Part shown: positions 34,116-43,426 of the stretch, piece after piece | How positions within the stretch are numbered: position 1 is the first letter of the stretch | How the letters are laid out: every line of letters starts with the position of its first letter | Assembly (NCBI GenBank): GCA_963816985.1 | Contig: CAWFMF010000004.1 | Location: 3,162,001-3,226,000, forward strand | Length of the DNA stretch: 64,000 bases | Origin: JAIVJM01 sp963816985 | GTDB taxonomy: Bacteria; Acidobacteriota; Blastocatellia; Pyrinomonadales; Pyrinomonadaceae | Direction of reading: 5' to 3' | Notes under the pieces: model-generated | Seen by the model: only the letters and a program-made list of their open reading frames with translations | What the model was told of the DNA's origin: nothing | The model's database searches: none | Made by a program: the position numbers and the translations under genes

Positions 34116-35303
34116 TTACTGACGATCCTTGACGCTCCGCTTCTTCATCTCGCTCAGGTACTTCTCCAGCGAAGCCTTCAACGCGGGGTCTAAACGGACG
34201 GCCTCGTCAAAATCCTTCTCGGCGAGTTTGTCCTGCCCCTTCCGCAAGTAGATGACGCCGCGATTGGCGTAGGCCGTGGCGGCGCGCGGGTCAATGGCGA
34301 TGGCCTGAGTGAAGTCGTTGAGCGCGCCCTCCGCCTCGCCGCGCTCGCGGCGCAGCAATCCCCGGTTGACGTGCGCGAGCGCGTCGGCGGCGTTCAGCTC
34401 AATCGCCTTGTCGAAGTCGGCGAGCGCGCCCGCCGCGTCCTTTTTGGCGAGCCGCGAGACGCCGCGTTGCGTGTAAGACTCGCTCGCCTGCGGGTTGAGC
34501 GCGACGGCGCGGTCGAAATCCGCGATGGCCTTGTCGGTCTCGCCGAGCGTCTGGTAGGTAATCCCCCTGTTGAAGTAGCCGTCCGCCTCTTCGGGCGCGA
34601 GTTCGACGGCCTTCGCGAAGTCGGCGAGCGCGCCCGCCGAGTCGCCGCGCGTGCGCCGCAGGATGCCACGGTTGTTGTAGCTCCCCGAAAACTTCGGGTT
34701 CAACTCGATGGACTTCTCAAGGTCAACGAGCGCCGCGTCGTGCTCGCCCCGCGCCTGCCGCAAACTCCCACGGTTGAAGAAGGCCATCGAGGACTTCGGG
34801 TTCAGCTCGACGGCCTTATTGTAGTCGGCGAGCGCGGCGTCCAGCTCGCCCTTCAACTGCTTCGCGTAGCCCCGGTTGTTGTAGACGACCGAGGCGGTCG
34901 CGTTGAGACTAATCGCCGTGTCGAAGTCCTTGATGGCCGCGTCGTACTCGGCGTTGTTGATGCGCGCGACGCCACGGTTGTAGTAGCCCATGAAGTCGCG
35001 CGGGTTAATCTCGATGACCTTGCCGTAGTCGGCCATCGCGCCCGCCACGTCGCCCTTCGCCAGCCGCACGTTGGCGCGGTTGTTGTAGGCGTCGTGCATC
35101 TTCCCGCCCGCGCCGAGGTCGAGACGGATGGCCTCGTCGTAGTCGGCGAGCGCGCCGTCGAGGTCGCCCTGCGCCTGACGTTCGAGCCCACGATTATAAA
35201 AGTCCTCCGCCTTGCGCGGGGCCTTCTGCGCGAAGACCTGCGGCACGAAGAGCAGCAGCAGCACGAAGAGCACGGCGAGAGACGGCCTGAGAGAAGTTTT
35301 CAT
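34116..35303 (-). CDS. Exported TPR-repeat protein
   Basis: 395 residues: signal peptide MKTSLRPSLAVLFVLLLLFVPQVFAQ, then about ten tetratricopeptide repeats of 34 residues with the usual YNNRG-x-x-x-x-x-GDLDGALADYDKAIELNP pattern. The array ends in a basic tail. It is a periplasmic protein-interaction scaffold by analogy; the partner is unknown. Codon use and the strictly periodic DNA are typical of TPR genes, so the repeats are homologous but not identical. It shares the hairpin at 34045 with the receptor gene. Confidence 0.85.
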   Translation of the reverse strand: MKTSLRPSLAVLFVLLLLFVPQVFAQKAPRKAEDFYNRGLERQAQGDLDGALADYDEAIRLDLGAGGKMHDAYNNRANVRLAKGDVAGAMADYGKVIEINPRDFMGYYNRGVARINNAEYDAAIKDFDTAISLNATASVVYNNRGYAKQLKGELDAALADYNKAVELNPKSSMAFFNRGSLRQARGEHDAALVDLEKSIELNPKFSGSYNNRGILRRTRGDSAGALADFAKAVELAPEEADGYFNRGITYQTLGETDKAIADFDRAVALNPQASESYTQRGVSRLAKKDAAGALADFDKAIELNAADALAHVNRGLLRRERGEAEGALNDFTQAIAIDPRAATAYANRGVIYLRKGQDKLAEKDFDEAVRLDPALKASLEKYLSEMKKRSVKDRQ

Positions 35304-35393
35304 CTTTTAAGTCCTGAAGAAATAAATGCCTGTGAGCGTCTGGCAGTCTGGGGGCCGGGGAACCGTCCGCGTGCCCGCCGCCGAACCGTTATG

Positions 35394-35399
35394 TATAAT
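35394..35399 (+). promoter_or_regulatory. Possible -10 element of carB
   Basis: Perfect TATAAT 62 bases before the carB ATG. No -35 match at the usual distance; a pyrimidine-regulated leader is not evident. Confidence 0.4.
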
Positions 35400-35461
35400 G
35401 GCCCGACCGCGATACCGGACGTAAAATTTTCCCCGTTTTGATGAGCCCCGTTTGACGACAG

Positions 35462-38400
35462 ATGCCCAGACGCACAGACATCCGCAAGATTCTCATTATC
35501 GGCTCCGGCCCCATCGTCATCGGGCAGGCGTGCGAGTTCGACTACTCCGGCACGCAGGCGTGCAAGGCGCTCCGGCAGGAGGGCTACGAGGTCGTCTTAG
35601 TGAACTCGAACCCGGCGACCATCATGACCGACCCGGAGACCGCCGACCGCACCTACATCGAGCCTTTGACGGTCGAGACCGTGACCGCCATCATCCGCCG
35701 CGAGCGGCCCGACGCGCTCTTGCCGACCGTGGGCGGGCAGACGGCCCTGAACCTCGCCGTCGCGCTCTCCGACCGTGGCGTGCTCCGCGAGTACGGCGTC
35801 GAGATGATCGGCGCGACCGAGGATGCCGTCAAGGTCGCCGAAGACCGCGAGCTGTTCAAGCGGGCGATGGAGGAAGAGGGTTTGCCGATGCCGCGCGGCG
35901 GCTTCGCGCACTCGTGGGCCGAGGCCGAGGCGATTGTCGAAGAGACCGGCTACCCGGCCATCATCCGCCCTTCGTTCACGCTCGGCGGTTCGGGCGGCGG
36001 CGTGGCCTTCAACCCCGAAGAGTTCGAGGAGATTGTGCGCGGCGGGCTCGCCGCCTCGCCCATGCATCAGGTGTTGATAGAGGAGTCCATCCTCGGCTGG
36101 AAAGAGTACGAACTCGAAGTGATGCGCGACCTCGCCGACAACGTCGTCATCATCTGCTCGATTGAGAACTTCGACCCGATGGGCGTCCACACGGGCGACT
36201 CCATCACCGTCGCCCCGGCGCAGACCCTGACCGATGTCGAGTACCAGCGTTTGCGCGACATGTCCATCAAGATCATCCGCAAGGTCGGCGTCGAGACGGG
36301 CGGCTCGAACATCCAGTTCGCCGTCAACCCTTCGGACGGCGCGGTGCGCGTCATCGAGATGAACCCGCGCGTCTCGCGCTCTTCGGCTTTGGCGTCGAAG
36401 GCGACCGGCTTCCCCATCGCCAAGATCGCCGCCAAGCTCGCCGTCGGCTACACGCTCGACGAGATTGCCAACGACATCACGAAGAAGACTCCGGCCTCCT
36501 TCGAGCCGACGATTGATTACGTCGTCGCCAAGATTCCGAAGTGGGCCTTCGAGAAGTTCCGCGAGGCCGAGGACGTGCTCGGCACGCAGATGAAGTCCGT
36601 CGGCGAGGTGATGGCCATCGGGCGCACCTTCAAGGAGGCGCTCTTCAAGGGCTTGCGCTCGCTCGAATCGGTCAAGCCGCTGCGCCTTCAGGACGTGCCC
36701 GACGACGAGCTGCAACGCAAGCTCGCGCGCCCCAACTCGCAACGCTTCTCTTACATCACCTACGCCCTCCGGCGCGGCTGGACTATCTCCGAGATTCATC
36801 GCCTGACGCGCATTGACCCGTGGTTCCTCGAACAGCTTCAGGACGTGATGCAGATTCAGCAAGAGGTCGAAGGGCTGGCGCTCGAAGACATCACGCCCGA
36901 ACTCCTGCGCACCTTCAAAGAAGCGGCTCTCTCAGACCGCCGCCTTGCCTACATGACCGGGCGCACGGAAGATGAAGTCCGCGCTTATCGAAAGCGACTC
37001 GGCATCGTGCCCGTCTACAAGCGCGTGGACACGTGCGGCGCGGAGTTCGAGTCCTTCACGCCTTATCTCTATTCGACTTATGAAGAGGAGGACGAGTCCG
37101 CGCCGACGACCCGGCGCAAGATTATGATTCTCGGCTCCGGGCCGAACCGCATCGGGCAGGGGATTGAGTTCGACTACTGCTGCTGCCACGCCTCGTTCGC
37201 TCTGCGCGAGTCCGGGTTCGAGACCATCATGGTCAACTGCAACCCCGAAACCGTCTCGACCGACTACGACACCTCCGACCGCCTCTACTTCGAGCCCTTG
37301 ACGTTCGAGGACGTGATGAACATCGTGGATGTCGAGAAGCCGGAGGGCATCATCGTCCAGTTCGGCGGGCAGACGCCCCTCAATCTCGCGATGCGGCTCG
37401 CGGCGGCGGGCGCGCCCATCATCGGCACTTCGCCCGACTCGATTGACCTCGCCGAAGACCGCAAACGCTTCGGCGCGCTCCTCGACAAGCTCGGCATCCC
37501 GCAGCCCGAAAACGGCACGGCGGTCAGCGGCGAAGAGGCGAAGGAATGTGCCGCGCGCATCGGCTACCCCGTCCTCGTCCGCCCCTCCTACGTTCTCGGC
37601 GGGCGCGCGATGGCGATTGTCTACGATGAGAAGAGCCTCGACGAGTACATGCGGACAGCCGTTGACGCGTCGCCCGAAAAGCCGGTGCTGATTGACAAGT
37701 TCCTCGAACGCGCCGCCGAGTTCGACGTGGACGCGCTCGCCGACGAGGAGACCTGCGTCGTCGCAGGGATTCAGGAGCACATCGAGGAGGCCGGGATTCA
37801 TTCCGGCGACTCTTCGTGCGTCCTGCCGCCGCTGCGCATCCAGCCCGAACACCTTGAGACGATGCGCCACTACACGCGCACGCTCGCGCGCGCCTTGAAG
37901 GTGCGCGGCCTCATCAACATCCAGTTCGCCATCAAGGACGACCGCGTCTACGTCCTCGAAGTCAACCCGCGCGCCTCGCGCACCGTGCCCTTCGTCTCGA
38001 AGGCGACCGGAGTGCCGCTCGCGCGCGTCGCCGCGCTCGTGATGGCGGGACAGCCGCTCGCCGAGTTTAACTTGCCCGACGAGTTGACCGTTGACCGCTT
38101 CTTCATCAAGTCGCCCGTCTTCCCCTTCGCCAAGTTCCCCGGCGTGGACCCGATACTGAGCCCGGAGATGCACTCGACCGGCGAGGTGATGGGCATCGGC
38201 GACACCTTCGGCGAGGCTTACGGCAAGGCGATGACCGGCGCGGGGCTCGAACTCCCGTCCGAGGGCGCGGCCTTCATCAGCGTCAACGACACGGACAAGG
38301 GTCAGGCCGTCGTCCTCGCCCGCCGCCTCGTCCGCCTCGGCTTCACGTTGACGGCGACGCTCGGCACGGCGGTGCGGCTCCGCGAAGTCGGCCTCGAAGT

Positions 38401-38701
38401 CGAGTCCGTCTTCAAGGTCAACGAGGGCCGCCCCAACATCGCCGACAAAATCAAGCAGGGCGAAATCGCCCTCGTCATCAACACGCCCTTGGGGATGGCC
38501 TCGCACTTCGACGAGCAGGCCATCCGCCGCGCCGCGCTCCAATACAACGTCCCCTGCGTCACGACCATGACCGGCGCGCAGGCCATCGTCGAAGCCATCG
38601 CCGCCCGCGAGCAGACCGAGATTTCCGTCATCTCTTTACAAGAACTGCACGGCGGCGCGACGGCTTCGACTGAGGCGAAGGGGAGGGAAGCGGCCCGATG
38701 A
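35462..38701 (+). CDS. carB: Carbamoyl-phosphate synthase large subunit
   Basis: 1,079 residues, the full family length. CarB uses two ATP to make carbamoyl phosphate from bicarbonate and ammonia for pyrimidine and arginine synthesis. Both ATP-grasp halves are complete: KILIIGSGPIVIGQACEFDYSG opens the first and KIMILGSGPNRIGQGIEFDYCC the second; the carbamate tunnel motifs (RPSFTLGGSGGGVA; RPSYVLGGRAM) are present and an MGS-like allosteric domain closes the protein. The small subunit carA is not adjacent. No clear Shine-Dalgarno sequence precedes the ATG. The stop overlaps the start of the MogA/MoaB gene (ATGA). Confidence 0.96.
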   Translation: MPRRTDIRKILIIGSGPIVIGQACEFDYSGTQACKALRQEGYEVVLVNSNPATIMTDPETADRTYIEPLTVETVTAIIRRERPDALLPTVGGQTALNLAVALSDRGVLREYGVEMIGATEDAVKVAEDRELFKRAMEEEGLPMPRGGFAHSWAEAEAIVEETGYPAIIRPSFTLGGSGGGVAFNPEEFEEIVRGGLAASPMHQVLIEESILGWKEYELEVMRDLADNVVIICSIENFDPMGVHTGDSITVAPAQTLTDVEYQRLRDMSIKIIRKVGVETGGSNIQFAVNPSDGAVRVIEMNPRVSRSSALASKATGFPIAKIAAKLAVGYTLDEIANDITKKTPASFEPTIDYVVAKIPKWAFEKFREAEDVLGTQMKSVGEVMAIGRTFKEALFKGLRSLESVKPLRLQDVPDDELQRKLARPNSQRFSYITYALRRGWTISEIHRLTRIDPWFLEQLQDVMQIQQEVEGLALEDITPELLRTFKEAALSDRRLAYMTGRTEDEVRAYRKRLGIVPVYKRVDTCGAEFESFTPYLYSTYEEEDESAPTTRRKIMILGSGPNRIGQGIEFDYCCCHASFALRESGFETIMVNCNPETVSTDYDTSDRLYFEPLTFEDVMNIVDVEKPEGIIVQFGGQTPLNLAMRLAAAGAPIIGTSPDSIDLAEDRKRFGALLDKLGIPQPENGTAVSGEEAKECAARIGYPVLVRPSYVLGGRAMAIVYDEKSLDEYMRTAVDASPEKPVLIDKFLERAAEFDVDALADEETCVVAGIQEHIEEAGIHSGDSSCVLPPLRIQPEHLETMRHYTRTLARALKVRGLINIQFAIKDDRVYVLEVNPRASRTVPFVSKATGVPLARVAALVMAGQPLAEFNLPDELTVDRFFIKSPVFPFAKFPGVDPILSPEMHSTGEVMGIGDTFGEAYGKAMTGAGLELPSEGAAFISVNDTDKGQAVVLARRLVRLGFTLTATLGTAVRLREVGLEVESVFKVNEGRPNIADKIKQGEIALVINTPLGMASHFDEQAIRRAALQYNVPCVTTMTGAQAIVEAIAAREQTEISVISLQELHGGATASTEAKGREAAR

Positions 38702-39210
38702 GCGTCGCGCTCAGAGCCGTCGCCGTCACCGTCAGCGACCGCTGCGCGCGCGGCGAGCAACGGGACGAGTCGGGCGCAGTTCTGGTATCGCTGCTTCAAG
38801 AGTTGGGCGCGGAGGTGTTGGCGACGGAGATTCTCTCGGACGACCTCGAACCTCTCACCGAAAAGTTGCGCGGCTACGCCGAGCGCGCGGACGTGAATCT
38901 GTTAGTGACGACGGGCGGGACGGGCCTCGGCCCACGCGACAACACGCCGGAGGCGACGCGCGCCGTCATCGAGCGCGAAGTGCCGGGGCTCTCCGAGGCG
39001 ATGCGCGCGGAGACCTTGAAGAAGACGACGCTGGCAATGCTCTCGCGCGGCGTGTGCGGCACGCGCTCCGGCACGCTCGTCATTAACCTGCCGGGCTCGC
39101 CAGCCGCCGTGCGCGAATGCTTCGCCGTCATCCGCCCCGTGCTCGCGCACGCCGTCTCGGTGCTCAACGGCCATTCACACGAAGTTGTTGATGAAGGCGA
39201 CGCCGCCTGA
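38698..39210 (+). CDS. MogA/MoaB-type molybdopterin adenylyltransferase family protein
   Basis: 170 residues. MogA/MoaB proteins bind molybdopterin and activate it with ATP. The family block VTTGGTGLGPRDNTPEATRAVIEREVPGLSEAMR and the late GTRSGTLVINLPGSPAAVRECF are intact, as is the N-terminal AVTVSDRCARGEQRDESG. It overlaps carB by four bases, so it is translated with it, although the two pathways have no link. No other molybdenum-cofactor gene is in the window. MogA and MoaB cannot be told apart from this sequence alone. Confidence 0.88.
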   Translation: MSVALRAVAVTVSDRCARGEQRDESGAVLVSLLQELGAEVLATEILSDDLEPLTEKLRGYAERADVNLLVTTGGTGLGPRDNTPEATRAVIEREVPGLSEAMRAETLKKTTLAMLSRGVCGTRSGTLVINLPGSPAAVRECFAVIRPVLAHAVSVLNGHSHEVVDEGDAA

Positions 39211-39225
39211 GCCGACAGAAGTTCG

Positions 39226-39255
39226 TTGACAGGCGGCGGGCCGAGTGCCTAGAAT
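39226..39255 (+). promoter_or_regulatory. Sigma-70 promoter of the nuoA-nuoB unit
   Basis: A perfect TTGACA, 18-base spacer, TAGAAT; about 65 bases of leader before the nuoA start. Confidence 0.65.
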
Positions 39256-39325
39256 CCGAGACAAGTTCGTTAAGACTTACCCGGCACGCCACTCCAAGCC
39301 GTAAACGAAGGCTGAGAAAACGAAG

Positions 39326-39757
39326 ATGACAGAGACGGTGTTTCTCCTTCAGGCGACAGCGAACGCGGGCGTTCAGAACATCGGCGGCCCGGTCACGGCC
39401 TACTGGCCGGTGATGATCTTCTTCGTCTTCGCCGTCGCCTTCCCCGTGCTCCCGATAGTCCTCGGTCGCTTCATCCGTCCGAGCATTTACGGGAAGGCGA
39501 AGATGCGCCCCTACGAGTGCGGCATTGACCCGACGACCGAGGCCCACGACCGCTTCACCGTGCGTTACTACATCGTCGCCATGCTCTTCCTCATCTTCGA
39601 TGTCGAGACCATCTTCCTCCTCCCGTGGGCCATCATCTTCATGGGCGACGACTTCACCTTCACCAAGTTCGCCCTCATCGAGATGTTCGTCTTCATCGGC
39701 ATCCTCGTCGTCGGCTACTACTACGCGTGGCGCAAGGGCGCTCTGGAATGGGCCTGA
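39326..39757 (+). CDS. nuoA: NADH-quinone oxidoreductase subunit A
   Basis: 143 residues, membrane subunit at the joint between the arms of complex I. Three membrane helices (YWPVMIFFVFAVAFPVLPIVLG, YYIVAMLFLIFDVETIFLLPWA, FALIEMFVFIGILVVGYYYAW) and the conserved loop YECGIDPTTEAHDRFTVRYY identify it. It starts the complex I locus behind a good promoter. The start codon has only a weak upstream AG-rich signal. A 120-base inverted-repeat spacer separates it from nuoB. Confidence 0.95.
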   Translation: MTETVFLLQATANAGVQNIGGPVTAYWPVMIFFVFAVAFPVLPIVLGRFIRPSIYGKAKMRPYECGIDPTTEAHDRFTVRYYIVAMLFLIFDVETIFLLPWAIIFMGDDFTFTKFALIEMFVFIGILVVGYYYAWRKGALEWA

Positions 39758-39759
39758 GC

Positions 39760-39879
39760 ATTTTGGATTTTAGATTTTGGATTTTGGATTGAGTCAGCGA
39801 CGAAGGCTGACGAGTTCCGAATCCGGCTTCGAGGTTAAGAAGCACGCCAATCTAAAGTCCAAAATCCAAAATCTAAAAT
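39760..39879 (+). repeat. Inverted repeat (GGATTTTA family) between nuoA and nuoB
   Basis: Left arm at 39760-39790 repeats ATTTTGG, ATTTTAG and ATTTTGG words; the right arm 39849-39879 carries the complementary CCAAAAT, CTAAAAT words with a few mismatches. The spacer between arms is about 58 bases. It ends 3 bases before the nuoB ATG. AT-rich in a very GC-rich genome. Relative at 54539. Confidence 0.93.
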
Positions 39880-39882
39880 CGT

Positions 39883-40527
39883 ATGGCTGAACATCAAGAA
39901 GGCATCGTCCTGACGACGGTTGATTCAATCTTCAACGCGCTGCGGCGGAACGTGGGCGCGCCGGTGATGAACACGAAGCCGATGCGCGACCTCGTGAACT
40001 GGGGGCGCAAGTCGGCCTTGTGGCCGATGACGTTCGGGCTCGCGTGCTGCGCCATCGAGATGATCGCCGCCGGGTCTTCGCGCTTCGACATTGACCGCTT
40101 CGGCGCGGGCGTCTTCCGGCCCTCGCCCCGGCAGAGCGACCTCATCATCGTCGCCGGGACGGTGACTTTGAAGATGGGGCCGGTGGTGCGGAGGGTCTAC
40201 GACCAGATGCCGGAGCCGAAGTGGGTCATCGCGATGGGCGCGTGCGCCTCGACGGGCGGCCCGTTCGACTCCTACTCGACGATGCAGGGCGTTGACCGCA
40301 CGATCCCCGTGGATGTCTACATTCCGGGCTGCCCGCCGCGCCCCGAAGCGCTGCTCTACGGGCTGATGTGCTTGCAGGAGATCATCATGCGCGAAGCGCC
40401 GTCGGCCTACATCTTCGAGTCCGACGGGACGGTGCGCCGCCAGCGGCAACTGGAAGGCGACGAGTTGGCGGAAGCCGCGCCGCTCGACGCGGAGTCTCTG
40501 GAGGCGGTCGCGGACGGGCAAGGCTAG
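39883..40527 (+). CDS. nuoB: NADH-quinone oxidoreductase subunit B
   Basis: 214 residues, holding iron-sulfur cluster N2, the last electron carrier before quinone. All four cluster ligands are present: C55-C56 (GLACCAIEM), C121 (MGACAST) and C150 (PGCPPRPE). The C-terminal 40 residues form an acidic, Ala-rich extension beyond the usual length. The start directly follows a repeat arm and no Shine-Dalgarno sequence is visible. It is followed not by nuoC but by a convergent caspase-like gene. Confidence 0.96.
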   Translation: MAEHQEGIVLTTVDSIFNALRRNVGAPVMNTKPMRDLVNWGRKSALWPMTFGLACCAIEMIAAGSSRFDIDRFGAGVFRPSPRQSDLIIVAGTVTLKMGPVVRRVYDQMPEPKWVIAMGACASTGGPFDSYSTMQGVDRTIPVDVYIPGCPPRPEALLYGLMCLQEIIMREAPSAYIFESDGTVRRQRQLEGDELAEAAPLDAESLEAVADGQG

Positions 40528-40535
40528 AGCTAAAG

Positions 40536-40650
40536 AAACAAGTAAAAGCGAAAGCGGTAGCGAGAGAGGTTGAAGCTCCGTCATTATGCCTTTTACCTTT
40601 TTACTTTGCCTTCGCTAGCGACCTGCTCGCGGTACTGTTTTTACTTCGCT
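40536..40650 (+). repeat. Degenerate inverted repeat between nuoB and the caspase-like gene
   Basis: Words AAGTAAAAGCGAAAGC and GGTAGCGAGAG on the left, and TTTTACTTTGCCTTCGCTAGCG plus CGCGGTACTGTTTTTACTT on the right, pair only in pieces. It lies between convergent ends and reaches into the last codons of the caspase-like gene. Confidence 0.55.
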
Positions 40651-41978
40651 TCTTTGCGGTAGAGCGTGTAGCTGAATTTCTTGCCTTCGAGGTTCTCGCC
40701 TTCGACGCGAATCACGCCGTCTTCAATCTTGCCTTCGCTGACCGAGAATCCGAGGTCAAGCATCAATGCCTTGCCGTGCTGCCTCCACTTGCCGATGCGC
40801 GGCCTCGGCTCGCCGCGCTCGACGAGGAGGAGGTAGCTGAGCTTGCCGTCCTTCATGAACTCGATGTCGAAAGTCCCGCTCACGGTCGTCCCCGTCCAGA
40901 CCGTGCCTTCGATGTTGGGGACGACATCGCCTCGGCCCCCCTTCTCCTCGTCCGACGACCCGGCGGAGGATTGCCGGGGCTGCTCGTGCGGCTCGTCGTC
41001 CGCAGCCGCCACGGGGAGTTTCAAATCGCGCGCCGTGGCGACGCCGAGCACCAGTTCGTCCGCCTTATAGCCTTCGACGACGGCGAAGGGCTTCTGCACC
41101 TTGCCCTTGCCGAGGTCGAGCGCGACCTGCTTCGGCACGCGCTCCTCCAAATGTTTTACTAACCCGTCGAGCGTCACCTCGCCTTTGTCGTTAGCCGCCG
41201 CGCCGCGCAAGCCCTCGACGAGCGCCCAGGTGAAGTAGCCCTGCTTCTTCTCCCGGTACTCGTAGGCGCGCTTGCCGATGGCCGTCGCGTAGAGGGTGAC
41301 GAAGGCTTCGATTTCACGGTTGCGGCGGTCGAAGTTGAAGCCGCGCGTGTATGACTCGGTGAGCGGGTTGTCGGCTTCGGCGCGGCCCGCCGGGTCGTTG
41401 CGGCAGGCGTCGAGGATCATCAAGACCTGACGGACGCCCGACTTCCGCACCCAGTCTTTGACTTGCAGGACGTTGACCGCCGTCTGCTCAAGGAGCGTCA
41501 CGTCGTCGGAGACCTGCGCGTCCGAGGGGAGCAGAAACGCCTGACCGCCGCGCTCCATCCCGTGACCGGCGAAGAAGAAGAGGAGGAGCCCGTCCTTCGG
41601 GACTGCGCCTTCGGACGCGAGGTTCGAGAGGCGGCGGAGGATGTTGCCGCGCGTCGGCTGGCGCTCGGCGGGCTGGTCGGTCGAGAGCAGGATAACTTGG
41701 TCGGCGGGGAACCCGGCGTGCTCGACGAGCGCGTCGCGGAGCGAGCGCGCGTCGTTGCTCGCGCCGCCGAGCGTAGTAATCTGCGTGTCGGCGTACTTGT
41801 CCACCCCGACGACGAGCGCGTAACGCTTGGCCTTCGCCGGTAGAACTTTGACCTCGCTCGAACTCGCGCCGGAAGGCTTGTCGGGCTTCTGCGCGCGGGC
41901 CGTAGGCGCGGCGAACAGCAAGACTAAAACGGCGAAGGCGATGCCGAATGCGTGCAGGCTTGATTTCAAATCAGACAT
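40641..41978 (-). CDS. Exported caspase-like (C14/metacaspase-type) protease
   Basis: 445 residues. A signal peptide (residues about 8-29, ending ARAQ) precedes a caspase-hemoglobinase fold: KRYALVVGVDKY, the catalytic His139 in FFFAGHGME and the catalytic Cys192 in LMILDACRND. Both dyad residues are present. After an Asp/Ser/Glu-rich linker, the last 95 residues form a small beta-rich domain (IEGTVWTGTTVSGTFDIEF to the end), resembling lipocalin-like or META-type sheets. Bacterial orthocaspases prefer basic residues at the cleavage site. Export to the periplasm is unusual for a death-type protease but common in multi-domain bacterial caspases. The gene sits inside the split complex I locus, on the opposite strand. 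Confidence 0.85.
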   Translation of the reverse strand: MSDLKSSLHAFGIAFAVLVLLFAAPTARAQKPDKPSGASSSEVKVLPAKAKRYALVVGVDKYADTQITTLGGASNDARSLRDALVEHAGFPADQVILLSTDQPAERQPTRGNILRRLSNLASEGAVPKDGLLLFFFAGHGMERGGQAFLLPSDAQVSDDVTLLEQTAVNVLQVKDWVRKSGVRQVLMILDACRNDPAGRAEADNPLTESYTRGFNFDRRNREIEAFVTLYATAIGKRAYEYREKKQGYFTWALVEGLRGAAANDKGEVTLDGLVKHLEERVPKQVALDLGKGKVQKPFAVVEGYKADELVLGVATARDLKLPVAAADDEPHEQPRQSSAGSSDEEKGGRGDVVPNIEGTVWTGTTVSGTFDIEFMKDGKLSYLLLVERGEPRPRIGKWRQHGKALMLDLGFSVSEGKIEDGVIRVEGENLEGKKFSYTLYRKEAK

Positions 41979-42267
41979 CCTTTCTGTGAACGCGCGACGG
42001 GCGCGGGCGAGGCGGATGAGGCGAGGAGTCGCCGAAACAAACGTCCGTCGCCGGAGCAGTCGAACAATAAAACCGCCGCCCCGGCGAAGTCAACAAGCAG
42101 GCCCCAGGCGGCCCCGCCACCGGCTGCAACAATCCCGCAACTCGCCGCACTTTCCGAGGGCTTCGCTGAATAGCCTCGCCCGCGCGCGCGCGACGGGCGT
42201 ATGCTCCGGTGCAGAGCGAGTAGTCCGTGCTTCCTTACCTTAACGCGCATCAAGGAGAGTGAACTCT

Positions 42268-43416
42268 ATGAAGATTCTCGTGTTGGCGGTCTTGCTGGCG
42301 ATGACAGGCGACGGCTTCGACCCGGACGGCTTCGGCTTCGCCGCCAGTCCGGCGCGCGGCTTCGCGCAAAGCGCGGAGACCGTCATCCCCCTTGAAGGTC
42401 TCGACCCCGTGCTGCTCGTCGAAGGCAAAGAGGCGCAGGGCGATGTCAAGTTCTCTGTGACGCGCGGGCGCTACCGCTACCTCTTCGCGGGCGCGGAGAC
42501 GAAGGCGCGGTTCGAGCGCGAGCCCGCCCGCTACGAGATTCAACTCGGCGGGACGTGCGCGCGGATGGGGGCGAGCACGGGGGGCGACCCTGACCTCTAC
42601 ACCGTCCACAACGGGCGCATCTATCTCTTCGGGAGCCCCGAATGCCTGAAGCTCTTCAAGACCGCGCCGGACAATTATCTTGAGACCGACGACGCCGCCG
42701 GGTGGAAGGCGGCGAGCGCCGAAGCTCTGTCGAAGGGGCGCGCGCTTGTGGAGAAGGCAGTCGAGGCGGCGGGCGGCGCGGCGCGGGTTGACGGCCTGAA
42801 GACCTATCAGGAGACGGGGCTGGCGACGCGGCGGACGCGCGACGGCATGGCCGAGATGAAGAATTCGCTGACGTGGGTCTTCCCCGACCGCGTGCGGCAG
42901 GAGCGGACGTTCGCGCCGGACATGACTCTGGCGACCGTCATCACGCCCGGCGAGGCGTTCTTCGTGATGCGGCGCGCGAACCCGATGCTCGACGAACAGC
43001 GCGCGGCCTTCGAGAAGCAGTTCAAACGGGGTCTGCTCGCCGTCCTGCGCGCCCGCCGGGGCGAGGGGTTCAAGGCGGCTGCCGTCGGCGCGAGTAAGGC
43101 GGGCGAGACGAGCGTCGAGCGGGTCGAGATCGTTTTCGACGGCATCCTCCTGACGCTCGGCATTGACCCCTCGACGGGCCGCATCCTCAGCCGCGCGTAC
43201 CGCGGTCGCGGCCCCGGCGGCGTGTTCGGCAACATCGCGGAGAGCTTCTCGGACTTCCGCACGGTTGACGGCCTCAGCCTGCCGTTCAAGGTGACGGGCA
43301 CTTTCAACGGCGAGGCCGACCCTTTGCAGTCTTACAGGGTCGAGACGCTCGTCATCAACGGCGAAGTCTCGCCCGCGCTCTTCGAGAAGCCGAAGCCCGC
43401 CGCCGCGCAACAGTGA
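42268..43416 (+). CDS. Exported protein with YHS-like domain
   Basis: 382 residues from ATG 42268, preceded by AAGGAG; the GTG at 42259 is too close to that site. A signal peptide is followed by a YHS-type segment (GKEAQGDVKFSVTRGRYRYLFAGAETKARFEREPARYEIQLGGTCARMG, about residues 45-95). The rest resembles outer-membrane lipoprotein-sorting-type beta sheets (LTWVFPDRVRQERTF, ERVEIVFDGILLTLGID, LPFKVTGTFNGEAD). YHS domains often bind metals; here the classical Cys/His spacing is incomplete, so metal binding is uncertain. The PQQ-propeller gene follows after 10 bases, so both are co-expressed. Confidence 0.65.
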   Translation: MKILVLAVLLAMTGDGFDPDGFGFAASPARGFAQSAETVIPLEGLDPVLLVEGKEAQGDVKFSVTRGRYRYLFAGAETKARFEREPARYEIQLGGTCARMGASTGGDPDLYTVHNGRIYLFGSPECLKLFKTAPDNYLETDDAAGWKAASAEALSKGRALVEKAVEAAGGAARVDGLKTYQETGLATRRTRDGMAEMKNSLTWVFPDRVRQERTFAPDMTLATVITPGEAFFVMRRANPMLDEQRAAFEKQFKRGLLAVLRARRGEGFKAAAVGASKAGETSVERVEIVFDGILLTLGIDPSTGRILSRAYRGRGPGGVFGNIAESFSDFRTVDGLSLPFKVTGTFNGEADPLQSYRVETLVINGEVSPALFEKPKPAAAQQ

Positions 43417-43426
43417 GGAGTAGAAA

